A stretch of 64,000 bases of DNA from Streptosporangium sandarakinum. GTDB lineage: Bacteria; Actinomycetota; Actinomycetes; Streptosporangiales; Streptosporangiaceae. Of this stretch, positions 32,831 to 42,035 are shown piece by piece. How positions within the stretch are numbered: the stretch's first letter is position 1; each line of letters starts with the position of its first letter. Below the pieces are notes generated by a model. The model saw only the letters and a list, made by a program, of their open reading frames with translations, had not been told where the DNA came from and did no database searches. Made by a program: the position numbers and the translations under genes. The DNA is taken from the NCBI RefSeq assembly GCF_013409935.1, contig NZ_JACCCO010000002.1, positions 1,550,001-1,614,000 of the forward strand, written 5' to 3'.

Positions 32831-34150
32831 TCATTCGCCGGAGGGCGGCTGCTCGTCGGTCCAGCCGCTCTCCTGGTAGGCGGTGACGGCGCCGACCCGG
32901 ACGGTCCGCCCGTCCGCGAGCCTGCCGTCGTACCGCTCCTCCCCTCCGAGGGGCCGCCCGCTTCCCGGCTCGATCACGAAGAGCAGGTCACGCCTGCCGT
33001 CCTCGCTGCGGTAGCCGACCGCCTGCCCGGTACGGCCCAGCGGATCGGTGACCTCCCCCTCCGAGCGCATGCCGGGCAGCGCGGCGAGGATCTCGTAGGC
33101 GGCGGCCCGCACCTCCGGCGTGACCGGCAGCTGCACGATGAGGTCCACGCAGCTCTTCTGCAGGACCGGCTCCATCCGCAGGTCCGGGTCCCCGCCGTTG
33201 CCACGCACCAGTTCCTCGGTGATGCGCTCCTCCAGATAGGCCCGCAGCCTCCCCGCGTCGTCCGGGACCTCCCGCAGTTCGTCCCAGGTGAGCATCTTCG
33301 TGAGCAGGGTCCCGCCCGTCCCCTTCGACGCACTGGACAGCGGGGTCGTCACCGGCGCGCCAGGCGAGGAGCGCAGCCTCTCCTTCGGGAAGACGTATCC
33401 CATGTCCCGGGTGTCGGCCGGATACCGCCAGGTGCGGGGGGAGCCCGCCGTGCGCCAGGCCGCCTCGTCCTCCGGGGTGGCGGGCCGGGTGCCCAGGTCC
33501 CGGTGGACCCGTACGCTCCGCCCGCCGGGCCGCCGCGCCAGCCACGTCTCATCGGAGACGCGGTGCCGGAGGAGGTAGCGGCCGGTCGGATCGACGACCG
33601 GCAGGTCGGTGACCGTCCGGACGCGCCAGTAGGCGCCATCGGAGGACGCCTTCGCCGCTCCGGTCACCGCGGCCGACGCCGCGGCGAGCAGGATCCGCCG
33701 GGCGTCCGGCTGTCCGGCCTGCGCCGTGGCGGACGTGCCCGCCCCGGGCGACAGGCGCACCGGGTCGCCTCCCGGGGCGGCCACGGTGACCACCAGGGCG
33801 GCCGCGGCCGCCGCGACCAGCCCGCCCCCCACGACCGTCCACGACCGCGGTCGCGTCCCCGGCCGGTGCCACCGGCCGGTTCTCCTCCCGGCGTCGGTCC
33901 GCCGGCCCTCATGTCCGGCGGTCCGGCCGGCCCCGGCCCCGGCCCCGATCCCGGCTCCGGTTCCGGTTCCGGCTTCGACGGGATCCGCGCCCGCCGTGGC
34001 CGGACCGGTACCGGCCGCCGCGCCGGCCGGGCCGGAGCCCGCGACGATCGACGCCAGCAGTGTCCGCGCCCCCGCGGTGGACGCCTGCCCGGTCAGCTCG
34101 CCGTCCCGGACCCGGGCCAGCCGGCCCACCATCTCTTCGGTGTCGTTCAC
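32831..34150 (-). CDS. CU044_5270-type membrane protein, ECF sigma partner
   Basis: 439 residues. Begins with a short cytoplasmic helical segment ('EEMVGRLARVRDGELTG'), a Gly/Ala/Thr low-complexity stretch with GTGTGAGIGAGAGAG (~50-75), basic residues, a transmembrane helix ('VVGGGLVAAAAAALVVTVAA', ~105-125), then a ~310-residue outside domain ('YWRVRTVTDLP', 'TWRYPADTRDMGYVFP', 'RTGQAVGYRSEDGRRDLLFV'). This layout matches the family found downstream of ECF sigma genes in Streptosporangiaceae-like genomes. GTG start overlaps the sigma stop (GTGA), so it is co-translated; it may restrain the sigma factor or sense the envelope, but no ZAS anti-sigma motif is present. Confidence 0.82.
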   Translation of the reverse strand: MNDTEEMVGRLARVRDGELTGQASTAGARTLLASIVAGSGPAGAAAGTGPATAGADPVEAGTGTGAGIGAGAGAGRTAGHEGRRTDAGRRTGRWHRPGTRPRSWTVVGGGLVAAAAAALVVTVAAPGGDPVRLSPGAGTSATAQAGQPDARRILLAAASAAVTGAAKASSDGAYWRVRTVTDLPVVDPTGRYLLRHRVSDETWLARRPGGRSVRVHRDLGTRPATPEDEAAWRTAGSPRTWRYPADTRDMGYVFPKERLRSSPGAPVTTPLSSASKGTGGTLLTKMLTWDELREVPDDAGRLRAYLEERITEELVRGNGGDPDLRMEPVLQKSCVDLIVQLPVTPEVRAAAYEILAALPGMRSEGEVTDPLGRTGQAVGYRSEDGRRDLLFVIEPGSGRPLGGEERYDGRLADGRTVRVGAVTAYQESGWTDEQPPSGE

Positions 34151-34707
34151 AGCGACCCTCCTGTCGGGATCCGCGTCGGCCTGCTCATCAGGGGTGTCTC
34201 GACGTCCGCCGCGGCCAGCGCACGGGAGAGACGCCTGCGTGCCCGGTGGATCCGGATGCGCGCGGCGTTGCGGGAGCAGCCCAGGACGCGGGCGATCTCC
34301 CCTGCGTCCAGGCCCTCCCAGGCCACCAGGGACAGCAGTTCCCGGTCGTCGTCGGACAGCGCGCGGAATACCCGGCCCACCGCCTCCAGGCCGGCACGTT
34401 CGGCGGGCGGCGCGGTACGGGCGTAGAGGTCCGCGATGTCCTCGCGCAGCTCCGCCTGTCCGGCGTGGCGGCGCAGGTTCCCCCGGCGCTGGTTCGCCAG
34501 GACGTTGCGGGCCACGCCGTACAGCCAGAGCCTCGCCTGGTCGCCCGGGGGCAGGTCGTCGATCCGGCGCCAGGCGACCTCGAACGTCTCGGCCACGACG
34601 TCCAGCGCGTCCTCGGGGGAGTCGCAGCGGCGCGTCGCGTAACCGAGGATGCGTTCGTAGGCGTCGAGATACGCCTCCTCGAAGCGACGTCTCCGGTCGT
34701 CACTCAC
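34147..34707 (-). CDS. ECF-type RNA polymerase sigma factor
   Basis: 186 residues. Sigma region 2 'EEAYLDAYERILGYATRRCD', 'EDALDVVAETFEVAWRRIDD' and 'WLYGVARNVLANQRRG' (core binding and -10 recognition) and region 4 'LSLVAWEGLDAGEIARVLGC'-'RIRIHRARRRL' (-35 recognition). Followed, with a 4-base overlap, by a membrane protein gene, the usual two-gene unit. Regulated genes unknown. Confidence 0.92.
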   Translation of the reverse strand: MSDDRRRRFEEAYLDAYERILGYATRRCDSPEDALDVVAETFEVAWRRIDDLPPGDQARLWLYGVARNVLANQRRGNLRRHAGQAELREDIADLYARTAPPAERAGLEAVGRVFRALSDDDRELLSLVAWEGLDAGEIARVLGCSRNAARIRIHRARRRLSRALAAADVETPLMSRPTRIPTGGSL

Positions 34708-34835
34708 GGGCGGTCCACATGGTCGGCCTCCTCGGAGTCGGGATGTTCGGACAGCCCTTCATGTCGGAGAGCCCGGGATCATTTCATCCGGGAGGGTCGT
34801 GGCCGGAGCGGGCCACGCCGCCGGGCCGGACCGCC

Positions 34836-34960
34836 GTTGACCTCTGTACGGCGGGCGGGCGGCCGGAAGGCGCGCCGTACCGTACGGCGGGCGGGCGGGA
34901 GGCGGGCCGTACGGTGGGCGGCCGAGGAGACGCGCCGTGCCGTACGGCGGGTCGGGGCGG
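34836..34960. repeat. Cluster of GTACGGCGGGCGG-type intergenic repeats
   Basis: Four to five occurrences of GTACGG(C/T)GGG(C/T)GGGCGG-like words within 125 bases between the sigma gene and the epoxide hydrolase stop, each with the self-complementary CCGTACGG or CGTACGG core. No gene in this gap (34708-34961). The same word recurs in many gaps of the window. Confidence 0.75.
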
Positions 34961-34961
34961 C

Positions 34962-36095
34962 TCAGCGGACCAGGCGGAAGAACTCCCGGATGTCACCCGT
35001 CAGCAGGTCCGGCGCCTGCAGCGCGGCGAAGTGGCCGCCGCGGTCGAACTCCGACCAGTGCACGACCCGGTGCTCCCGTTCGGCGAACGGCCGGACGGTC
35101 GAGTCGCCCGGGAACACCGCCAGGCCGGTCGGCACCGGGCAGAACTCCACCTCCCGGCCCCACGACGCGGCGGCCTCCCGGTAGAGGCGGGCCGCGGACC
35201 CGGCGGTGCCGGTCAGCCAGTTCAGCGTCACGTTGGTGAGGATGGCGTCCGGGTCCATCGCGCCGACGCCGTGCCCGTAGTCGTCGAACCACTCGGTGTT
35301 CCAGGCGAGCTGGCCGACCGGCGAGTCGACGAGGGCGTAGGCGAGCGTCTGCGGCCGGGTGGACTGGATCTGCGCGTACCCGGACCGCTCATCGCTCCAC
35401 CGGGTGATCTTCTCCAGCCGCTTCCGCTCGGCCTCGCTCAGGTCCCCGGCCTCGGCCGGGTCGCTCGGGAAGGCCACGAAGGAGTTCATGTGCAGCCCGG
35501 CGACGTGGCCGGAGTCGATGCGGGTCAGCTCGGGGGAGATCCGCGCGCCCCAGTCGCCGCCGTGGGCGCCGTAGCGCTCGTAGCCGAGGCGGCTCATCAG
35601 CTCCGCCCAGGCCCGCGCGACGCGCGACACGTCCCATCCGGTCTCCGTCGTCGGCCCGGAGAATCCGTAGCCGGGAATCGACGGGATGACGAGGTGGAAG
35701 GCGTCGGCCGGGTCGCCGCCGTGCGCGCGGGGGTCGGCGAGCGGCCCGGCCACCTCCAGGAACTCGGCGACCGAGCCCGGCCAGCCGTGCGTGAGAATCA
35801 GCGGGAACGCGTCCGGCTCCGGCGAGCGGACGTGCAGGAAGTGCACGTTCTGCCCGTCGATGGTCGTGGTGTACTGCGGGAACGCGTTCAGCCTCGCCTC
35901 GTGCCGGCGCCAGTCGTAGCCCGTCCTCCAGTACTCGGCCAGCTCCCGCAGCCGGCCGAGCGGCACGCCGTACGACCAGCCCACGTCGGGCAGTTCGTCG
36001 GGCCAGCGGGTACGGCCGAGCCGGTCGCGCAGGTCGTCCAGGTCGGCCTGGGGGATGTCGATGCGGAAGGGACGGATCTCGCGGTCGTCGTTCAT
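34962..36095 (-). CDS. Epoxide hydrolase (EHN domain, alpha/beta fold)
   Basis: 377 residues from ATG 36095. N-terminal EHN domain ('[20 protein letters not shown]', '[16 protein letters not shown]'), then alpha/beta hydrolase: '[15 protein letters not shown]' (HGWP oxyanion-hole motif), '[13 protein letters not shown]' (nucleophile Asp), catalytic tyrosines in the lid and '[15 protein letters not shown]' (catalytic His). Opens epoxides to diols, as in microsomal-type bacterial enzymes; full length and all motifs are present. Monocistronic. Confidence 0.93.
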   Translation of the reverse strand: MNDDREIRPFRIDIPQADLDDLRDRLGRTRWPDELPDVGWSYGVPLGRLRELAEYWRTGYDWRRHEARLNAFPQYTTTIDGQNVHFLHVRSPEPDAFPLILTHGWPGSVAEFLEVAGPLADPRAHGGDPADAFHLVIPSIPGYGFSGPTTETGWDVSRVARAWAELMSRLGYERYGAHGGDWGARISPELTRIDSGHVAGLHMNSFVAFPSDPAEAGDLSEAERKRLEKITRWSDERSGYAQIQSTRPQTLAYALVDSPVGQLAWNTEWFDDYGHGVGAMDPDAILTNVTLNWLTGTAGSAARLYREAAASWGREVEFCPVPTGLAVFPGDSTVRPFAEREHRVVHWSEFDRGGHFAALQAPDLLTGDIREFFRLVR

Positions 36096-36252
36096 ACCGG
36101 AACGGTAGGGCCGATCACGGAAGATCCGCTTCCGCGATCGGCCGGTCCCCGTTGACCGGTCCGGCCGCGCTTGGAAGCATGAGATGCGAACCGCCGGGCT
36201 CCCGGTCCTCCTCCTGCCGGGTTCCCGGCCTCCTCCGCGACGAGAGGCGGCG

Positions 36253-36999
36253 ATGCGCCGGGCAGCGTACCTCGTCATCGGAGCCGTCCTGCTCCTCCTC
36301 GGGCTCGTGCCGGGGATCGCCGCCTACGGCGACACCGCGGCCTACCGGGGAGCCGCCCGCTGCGCCGACCTCCCGCCCGGCGGGCGGGGCGACTGCGTCG
36401 CGACCGTGGACGCGTCCGTCGTGTCGCGCTCGGAGTCCACCACACACGACCAGGACTTCCCCGACACCCCCGTCGACCCGTTCCCGCAGCCTCCCGCCCC
36501 GCCCCCGTACGTCCCGCCGCTGCGCCTGCTCGGACCGGCGGGCCCGCTCGTCTCCGCCGGTGTCACCGCGCTGGACCGCACCTCCTACGAGGTCGTCGTC
36601 GAGGTCTCCGGCCGCCGGTACACCGTCTCAGCGGGTGAGACCCTCTATGGCCTGGCCAGGCCGGGGACGAGGTGCCGGGCCGACATGTGGCGCGGCCGGC
36701 TGCTCAGCGTCACCGTGGGAGAGGCCACCGGGTACGCGTATCCGCCCTCGATTCCGTTCATCGCGGGCTGGATGCTCGCCTGGGTGGGCGCCGTGTTCGT
36801 GATCGGGGCGACCGTCCTCGACCTGGGGAACGCCTGGTACGGCCGCGACACCTCGTTCATGTGGGCGCTCGCGGTCGCCGGGCCGGTGTTGTTCGTCGTC
36901 GTCTTCGGCTTCCTGGGCTGGTGGCCGGCCTGGTGGGTGCTGCCCCTCGCCGTCCCGCCCGCCGTCGCCGTACGGCGGGCGGCCACCCGGAGACCCTGA
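36253..36999 (+). CDS. Membrane protein, unknown
   Basis: 248 residues from ATG 36253 (GAGAGG 5 bases upstream; an ATG at 36181/36184 region is less likely). N-terminal helix '[18 protein letters not shown]', an extracytoplasmic part with paired Cys ('[13 protein letters not shown]') and a Pro-rich segment, a small beta region ('[20 protein letters not shown]'), then three helices ('[20 protein letters not shown]', '[20 protein letters not shown]', '[14 protein letters not shown]'). Resembles generic actinomycete DUF3592-like membrane proteins; no function assigned. Confidence 0.75.
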   Translation: MRRAAYLVIGAVLLLLGLVPGIAAYGDTAAYRGAARCADLPPGGRGDCVATVDASVVSRSESTTHDQDFPDTPVDPFPQPPAPPPYVPPLRLLGPAGPLVSAGVTALDRTSYEVVVEVSGRRYTVSAGETLYGLARPGTRCRADMWRGRLLSVTVGEATGYAYPPSIPFIAGWMLAWVGAVFVIGATVLDLGNAWYGRDTSFMWALAVAGPVLFVVVFGFLGWWPAWWVLPLAVPPAVAVRRAATRRP

Positions 37000-37041
37000 C
37001 CGGCCGCCCGAAGACCGGCCGGCACGGCCGGCCGTACGGTG

Positions 37042-37497
37042 TCAGGACGTCGCGCGGAGGTCGTCGACGGCCTGCCGGTACGCCTCGGCCGCCCGGGTGA
37101 AGTAGTCGAAGAGCACGTCGAGCTGCTCCGGCGAGTAGCCGCGCAGGATCTTCCCGATCTCCTCCCTGGCCGGGGTCATCACCTCGTCGAGCCGGACGGG
37201 CTTGCCGATCGGCTCGACGATCACCTTGCGGCGGTCGTCGGGCGATGGGACGCGGCGCACGTAGCCCGCCTCCTCCAGCCGGTCGATCATGCGGGTGGTC
37301 GGACCGGTCGTCAGGCCGGCGCGGGCGCCGAGCACGCCGGGGGTCATCGGCCCCTCCAGTTCCAGCAGGTTGAGCGCGTAAAGGTCGGTCGCCCCGAGGT
37401 CGCATGCCTTGGCGCTGGCGTGGCCGTGCAGCATCACCGCGCTCAGGTAACGGCGGTAGACCGCGCCGGCGTCGGTCCGGCTCTCCGGTGTTGACAT
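37042..37497 (-). CDS. MarR-family regulator
   Basis: 151 residues. Winged helix: 'ATDLYALNLLELEGPMTPGV', 'LGARAGLTTGPTTRMIDRLE', 'GYVRRVPSPDDRRKVIVEP' (the DxR wing typical of MarR). Divergent from the SnoaL-like gene with three inverted repeats between the starts, so it most likely represses itself and that gene. Confidence 0.92.
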   Translation of the reverse strand: MSTPESRTDAGAVYRRYLSAVMLHGHASAKACDLGATDLYALNLLELEGPMTPGVLGARAGLTTGPTTRMIDRLEEAGYVRRVPSPDDRRKVIVEPIGKPVRLDEVMTPAREEIGKILRGYSPEQLDVLFDYFTRAAEAYRQAVDDLRATS

Positions 37498-37517
37498 GAT
37501 CCACCCGACTCTCTAAT

Positions 37518-37565
37518 CTCTTCTTTAAGGAAGAGAAATCTTCAAGGAAGAATCTTCTATGAAGA
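37518..37565. promoter_or_regulatory. Three TCTTC-n-GAAGA inverted repeats (MarR operators)
   Basis: CTCTTCTTTAAGGAAGAG (37518-37535, one mismatched pair), TCTTC-AAG-GAAGA (37539-37551) and TCTTC-TAT-GAAGA (37553-37565) line up in the 92-bp divergent gap, a strikingly AT-rich and repetitive region for this genome. Confidence 0.82.
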
Positions 37566-37589
37566 AGATATCACGGGAAGGAAGAGATC

Positions 37590-38027
37590 ATGGGTGACAC
37601 CGCCGCCGTCCGCGCCCTGCTGGAGGAGACCAGGGAAGCCTGGGACCGGGGAGACGGCATCGCCTACGGCGCCGCCTTCACCGACGACGCCACCGACGTC
37701 ACCTTCGTCGGCACCGTCTACCGCGGCGCCAAGGAGATCGGCGCGGCGCACCAGGCCCTGTTCGACAGTTTCCTCAAGGGGACCCGGCTCACCATGGAGA
37801 TCCTCGACATCCGCTTCTACGGCCCGGACACCGCCGTCGTCGTCAGCCGTGGCGACGTCCACAAGGGCAGGCCGAAGAAGCTCGGCAAGCTGCAGACCTA
37901 CACCGTCGTCCGCGGCGCCGACGGCCGGTGGCGCATCGCCGCCATCCAGAAGACCAAGCACAACAGGCTGATGGAGGCGTTCTCCTTCGCCCTGCAGCCC
38001 GCCACCCGCCCGCGTACCCGGAACTGA
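37590..38027 (+). CDS. SgcJ/EcaC-type SnoaL-like (NTF2-fold) protein
   Basis: 145 residues. 'AVRALLEETREAWDRGDGIA' and 'YGAAFTDDATDVTFVGTVYR', 'LKGTRLTMEILDIRFYGPDT', 'GRWRIAAIQKTKHNRL' follow the SgcJ/EcaC NTF2-like family pattern; many members are small-molecule-binding or isomerase-like proteins of unknown substrate. Divergent from the MarR gene and followed 96 bases later by an NAD(P)H-binding protein gene on the same strand, probably one regulon. Confidence 0.85.
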   Translation: MGDTAAVRALLEETREAWDRGDGIAYGAAFTDDATDVTFVGTVYRGAKEIGAAHQALFDSFLKGTRLTMEILDIRFYGPDTAVVVSRGDVHKGRPKKLGKLQTYTVVRGADGRWRIAAIQKTKHNRLMEAFSFALQPATRPRTRN

Positions 38028-38123
38028 CCGGATGCCGCCCCGCGACGCGCCCGGCCGGGCACCCGACGGTCCGGCCCACCCCCGCGACAGAACCCCGTTC
38101 CCAGAAGTAGAGGAGCCCCCGCC

Positions 38124-38750
38124 ATGTCATCCATCGCCGTCGTCGCCGCGACCGGCAGAACCGGCCGGATCATCGTGGAGCGGGCGCTGGCCGCCGGGCA
38201 CGCCGTCACCGCGGTCGCCCGGAACCCAGGAGCCCTCGGCCTGCGCCACCCCCGCCTGACGGTGAAGGAGGGTGACGTCCTCCACCCCTCATCCCTGCGC
38301 GACGCGCTCACCGGCCATGACGCGGTCATCTCCGCGCTCGGTTCCTCCGGGCTCGGTCCCACCACCGTGTACTCCGAGGGCACCGCGGCGATCATCCCGG
38401 CGATGGCTCCCACCCACCGGCTGGTCGTGCTGTCCTCGGCGGGCCTCGCCGTACCGGCCGGCGCGGGCCTCGGCACGCGGATCCTCAGCGGTGTCCTGAA
38501 GCGCGTCATGCGCCATCCGTACGCCGACATGACCCGCATGGAGCGACTGCTCGCCGACAGCGACCTCGACTGGACGGCGGTGCGCCCGACCCGCCTGACC
38601 GACGACCCCGGAACCGGGCGCCCGCGCGCCTCCGTCGGCGCCACCGGCGTCGTCGGGTCCAGCACCGCACGCGCCGACCTCGCCGCGTACGTCCTCGCCG
38701 CGCTCGACGACCCTGCCACTCACCGCGTCCCCGTGGCGATCTCCTCATGA
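38124..38750 (+). CDS. NAD(P)H-binding atypical SDR
   Basis: 208 residues. 'IAVVAATGRTGRIIVERALAAGH' (in part) gives the GxTGxxG-like cofactor loop of the NmrA/atypical-SDR group; 'DAVISALGSSGLGPTTVYSE', 'RLVVLSSAGLAV', 'DLDWTAVRPTRLTDDPGTG' follow. The catalytic Tyr of classical SDRs is absent, as is common here, so it may be a reductase or redox sensor. GTAGAGGAG lies 7 bases before ATG 38124. Its 3' end is duplicated downstream (see repeat). Confidence 0.87.
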   Translation: MSSIAVVAATGRTGRIIVERALAAGHAVTAVARNPGALGLRHPRLTVKEGDVLHPSSLRDALTGHDAVISALGSSGLGPTTVYSEGTAAIIPAMAPTHRLVVLSSAGLAVPAGAGLGTRILSGVLKRVMRHPYADMTRMERLLADSDLDWTAVRPTRLTDDPGTGRPRASVGATGVVGSSTARADLAAYVLAALDDPATHRVPVAISS

Positions 38751-38779
38751 CGGGTCCCCGTGGCGGTCTCCTCTGACGG
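38727..38779. repeat. 27-bp tandem duplication spanning a stop codon
   Basis: GTCCCCGTGGCG(A/G)TCTCCTC... occurs at 38727-38753 and again, one base shorter, at 38754-38779. The first copy includes the SDR stop, so the second is untranslated: a slippage duplication of the gene's last codons. Confidence 0.8.
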
Positions 38780-39184
38780 CCTCACCGCACGCGACCGCCG
38801 GCCCTTTCGGACGGCCGACCTCCTGAGGGGACGGTCGCGGGCGCACCGCGCCGGCCGGAATCCGGGCGGAAACCGGCAAGGCGTGTGCGCGAATCGCCAA
38901 CACGCGGACCCTCGCCAATGACATGATCACCCGAGCGGTTCCGCGCCGGTCCGAGCCGGGAGGCCCCAAAAGGCCCCGGGAGGCCGGGGGAACCGGAAGG
39001 AGTGACCGCACGAGCACGTGTCGGAGGCGGGTGCCACATGGACGCCGGAGGATACGAGCGGGCCGGACAGGCCGCGCGAACCGATCGCGCCCGGCGAACC
39101 GCGCCAGGCGGACCGCGCCAGGCCGATCGCGCCGATCAGACCGCGCGGACCGATCGCGTCATCCGCGCCGGGATGTGATCGGCC
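38780..39184. other. 405-bp intergenic with short ACCGATCGCG repeats
   Basis: No gene seen. Between 39060 and 39178 the words ACCGATCGCG(CC/TC) (three times) and ACCGCGCCAGGC (twice) form an irregular repeat array immediately upstream of the CpnT-like gene. Confidence 0.45.
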
Positions 39185-41014
39185 GTGAGACTCGACGGAA
39201 AGCCGATCCCGGGCTGGGCCGAACCCTACGTCGACTGGATGGTCGGGCAGGACTGGCCCGAAGGTGACGAGGAACGGTGCTTCCGGCTCGCCGACGCCTG
39301 CGTCGCCGCCGCCCACCGGATCGTCGCGGGACCGGGAGCCGACCGCCGGCTCACCCCGGGCACCGGGGCCCACCGTCAGATCGCCGCGGAAGCCGGAGAC
39401 GGCCGCCCGATCACCGCGGAGACCGGAGACGGCCGCGGAATCGTCGCGAAGACCGGGGCCGGGCCCGTCATGAACGACGGGAAGACGGGACGGACGTGGG
39501 ACGGCGCGGCCCACGCCGCCTTCGCCGAGCACGTCGCCGGGGCGGTGGGCGGGCGGGAGGCCGAGCTGGTCGTCCGGCTGGTCGGCACCGCCATAGCGAT
39601 CAACGACGCCGGGGTGCGGGTCCGGAACGCCAGGCACACCATCGAGGCCACCGTACGGCTGGCGGTCGCACAACTGGGTCACCTGCTGGCCGCCGCCATG
39701 ACCGGCGACGCCTCCACCCTGGCGCTCGTCTCCGCCCGGCTGCGGCTGGCCCGCCTGACCGTCGTGCACATCGGCGAGCGGACCCTGAACGACATCGCGC
39801 TGTCCACGGCCGTCACCGGCGACGCCGTCCCCGCCGGTGGACTCGCCCTGGCCGGACAGGACCACCGCGGCGTCCTCGACGCGCGGCGCCCGGCGGCCAG
39901 CACTCTCGCCGAGCTGGCCGACCACGTCACCGCCGCCGACGACGTGATCACCGAGGAGCGGTCCGGCACGGAGTGGCACGCCGGCGGCGAGGCCCCCGGC
40001 GTGCCGGACACCGACGGCCGGTACCTCGCCCCGTTCCTCTACCCCGGCCTCATGTACACCGGCCTCATGGGCGGCGGCCCGTACGGCGGAGCCACGTCCC
40101 CGTCCCGTTCCCCCGCCGGCCGCCGGGCCGCGGCCGTTCCTTCATCGCCCGACCATCCCACGGGGCACTCGGCCCCGGCCGTTCCTCCGTGGCCCGGCTC
40201 CGCCTCCTCCGCCGCTCTCGCCACCGATCGCCGTTCCTCCGCCGGCCGTTCCTCCACGGCCGCCGCTTCCTCCGCCGCCCCCGCCCGTTCCTCCGCCGCT
40301 TCCGCCCGTGACACCACGCCGGGCCATGCCTCCGCCCCGGGTACGGCGCGCCCTTTCTTCGGCCTCGACCTCGACCTCATCCGCCGCAGCGTCTCCGCCC
40401 CGGCCGTGACGCCGGGGGCCTCCCGGACCGGCCGTCCCCGCAGGACGCCCCGGCCAGTTCCCCGCGCCGATCCCGAGGCACGGCAACCGGCCGAGACCGA
40501 ACCCCGGCCCGGAGCCGCGACCGGCGCCGAACCCGCGACCGAAGCCGGGTCCGGGTCCGGGTCCGGAGCATCGACCAGGCCCTTGAGCGGGTCCAGGGCC
40601 GAAACCGCAGCCCAGACCGACACCGAAACCGGAGCCGGGGCCAGGAGCGGGACCGGAAGCGGGACTGGGACTGGGACCGAAGCTCAAGGCATGGCCGCCC
40701 AGGGCACGGCCGGGGCGACGGCCTCCGACCCCTCCTACAACAAGGTCCAAGAGGCCCTCACCCCGACGGCGGACGAACCCACCGCCTCCGTTCCACCGGG
40801 TGGGTCCGCACCCGCGAAACCGTCTGCCTCCACGTCCGTATCCCCCGCTTCGGAATCTTCCTCCGCGTCCGGGGTTCCCTCTCCGGGACCTTCCTCCGCG
40901 TCCGGGTCTCCCTCCCCGGAACCTTCCGCGGCGGGGCCTTCCACCCGGGAATCTCCCGCGTCCGGCTCACCGGCCCCGAAACGGCCGCGCGTGCGGTGGA
41001 AGCGCCGCAGGTGA
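39185..41014 (+). CDS. CpnT/WXG100-like N-terminal domain protein with disordered C-terminus
   Basis: 609 residues from GTG 39185 (weak SD). 'PIPGWAEPYVDWMVGQDWPE' then 'GDEERCFRLADACVAAAHRI' is the N-terminal domain of CpnT-like type VII secretion substrates and actinobacterial polymorphic toxins. Residues ~50-100 are a Gly/Asp/Arg tandem-repeat insertion ('GDGRPITAETGDGRGIVAKT'), followed by helices to ~290. The remaining ~310 residues are Ser/Ala/Pro/Thr low complexity ('SGSGSGASTRPLSGSRAETA') ending in a basic 'KRPRVRWKRRR'. No toxin domain is present; it may be a scaffold, or the toxin end has been lost and replaced by repeats. Confidence 0.75.
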   Translation: MRLDGKPIPGWAEPYVDWMVGQDWPEGDEERCFRLADACVAAAHRIVAGPGADRRLTPGTGAHRQIAAEAGDGRPITAETGDGRGIVAKTGAGPVMNDGKTGRTWDGAAHAAFAEHVAGAVGGREAELVVRLVGTAIAINDAGVRVRNARHTIEATVRLAVAQLGHLLAAAMTGDASTLALVSARLRLARLTVVHIGERTLNDIALSTAVTGDAVPAGGLALAGQDHRGVLDARRPAASTLAELADHVTAADDVITEERSGTEWHAGGEAPGVPDTDGRYLAPFLYPGLMYTGLMGGGPYGGATSPSRSPAGRRAAAVPSSPDHPTGHSAPAVPPWPGSASSAALATDRRSSAGRSSTAAASSAAPARSSAASARDTTPGHASAPGTARPFFGLDLDLIRRSVSAPAVTPGASRTGRPRRTPRPVPRADPEARQPAETEPRPGAATGAEPATEAGSGSGSGASTRPLSGSRAETAAQTDTETGAGARSGTGSGTGTGTEAQGMAAQGTAGATASDPSYNKVQEALTPTADEPTASVPPGGSAPAKPSASTSVSPASESSSASGVPSPGPSSASGSPSPEPSAAGPSTRESPASGSPAPKRPRVRWKRRR

Positions 41015-41176
41015 ACCCGGAGGCGGCGGGGCACGCCGCGACCTGCTCGCCGGGCGGGACGTGAAGGCGGTCGGCGTTGACCCGCCCGGTCGGCGTTGAC
41101 CCGTCCGCCGCGATGGGAGCACCGCCGGCCTGATCGTCGCGGTCGAGCACGCGGGAAACACGGGCGGGAAACGCGG

Positions 41177-41203
41177 GCGGTGGCTGATCCCGTCAGCCAC
41201 CGC
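41177..41203. terminator. 11-bp-stem terminator hairpin
   Basis: GCGGTGGCTGA - TCCCG - TCAGCCACCGC, perfect stem, between the convergent CpnT-like and hemerythrin genes. Upstream (about 41068-41103) the 16-base word GGTCGGCGTTGACCCG occurs twice. Confidence 0.85.
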
Positions 41204-41245
41204 GTCCAGGCGCCCCGTCCGGGCGCCTCGGCCAGGCTGCCCCGG

Positions 41246-41845
41246 TCAGTCGTCCCCGGTCAGCAGGAACGCGGGCGGCGAGCCTTTCCACTCGGGGACG
41301 TCCAGGGAGTTGAGGGCCTCGACGATCTTCTTCTCCTCGTAGCGGAAGTGCGTCTCCAGGATGGCGCTCAGGCCGTCCAGTTCGTCCCGTACGGCCCGCG
41401 CGTCGACCGCGCCGGCCGCGCCGGTCCCATCGGCCGCACCGGTCCCGCCGATCGCGCCGGTTCCGTCAGCCGCGCCGGTCCCGTCGGCTGCTTCGGACAG
41501 GCCGGCACGCGGCGCGAGGCCGCTGAGCAGTTCCTCCACCCGTGACAGGATCCCGGTGACCATCCGGTGGTCGTGCTCCAACTGCTCGATCACGGGACGC
41601 AGTTCGGGGAACCGCTCGGCGAGGGCGGGGAACGCGCCGCCGTCCTCACCGGTGTGATGCCTGGTCAACGCGGAGCAGAAGGTCATGCAGTGCGCCCACA
41701 GCATGCGCGGGCGTTCGCCGCCGTCGAGGTAGGAGTCGAGATCCTCGCGGATCCGGTCGAGATCCTCGCGGAGCTGGAGGTGAACTTCGACGAGCTGGTT
41801 GCCGAACGCCGCGAGGCGGTCGCCCGGCCGGTCAGATGTGGTCAT
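41246..41845 (-). CDS. Hemerythrin-domain protein
   Basis: 199 residues from ATG 41845 (an ATG at 41872 is an alternative). A four-helix hemerythrin with iron ligands visible: 'NQLVEVHLQLREDL' (His), 'MTFCSALTRHHTGEDGGAFP' (His, His, Glu), 'LEHDHRMV' (His) and 'ILETHFRYEEKKIVE' (His, Glu). Binds oxygen, NO or iron via a di-iron site. An Ala/Asp/Gly/Thr repeat (ADGTGA units, ~115-140) is inserted in the loop before the last helix, encoded by 15/18-bp repeats at ~41410-41490. Confidence 0.9.
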   Translation of the reverse strand: MTTSDRPGDRLAAFGNQLVEVHLQLREDLDRIREDLDSYLDGGERPRMLWAHCMTFCSALTRHHTGEDGGAFPALAERFPELRPVIEQLEHDHRMVTGILSRVEELLSGLAPRAGLSEAADGTGAADGTGAIGGTGAADGTGAAGAVDARAVRDELDGLSAILETHFRYEEKKIVEALNSLDVPEWKGSPPAFLLTGDD

Positions 41846-42035
41846 GGCTGTCCCATGATTCGGCGCCTCCATGCCCACGGCGGTCTCTTTGCCGGGTGCA
41901 CCGCGACGCTGAGCCGAGATTCCACCATCCGGACGGCGGATCGTCAACCGCCGCCCATCCGGGGACGGCGCCGCGCGATCCCGGAACCGTCGTACCCGTC
42001 CGTTATGGTCCTGCCCCCTGGACGAAGGAGACCGG

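Noticed and set aside
39030-39178. Possible CRISPR array from the ACCGATCGCG repeats
   Set aside because: Units are too short and irregular, with no constant-length spacers and no cas genes.
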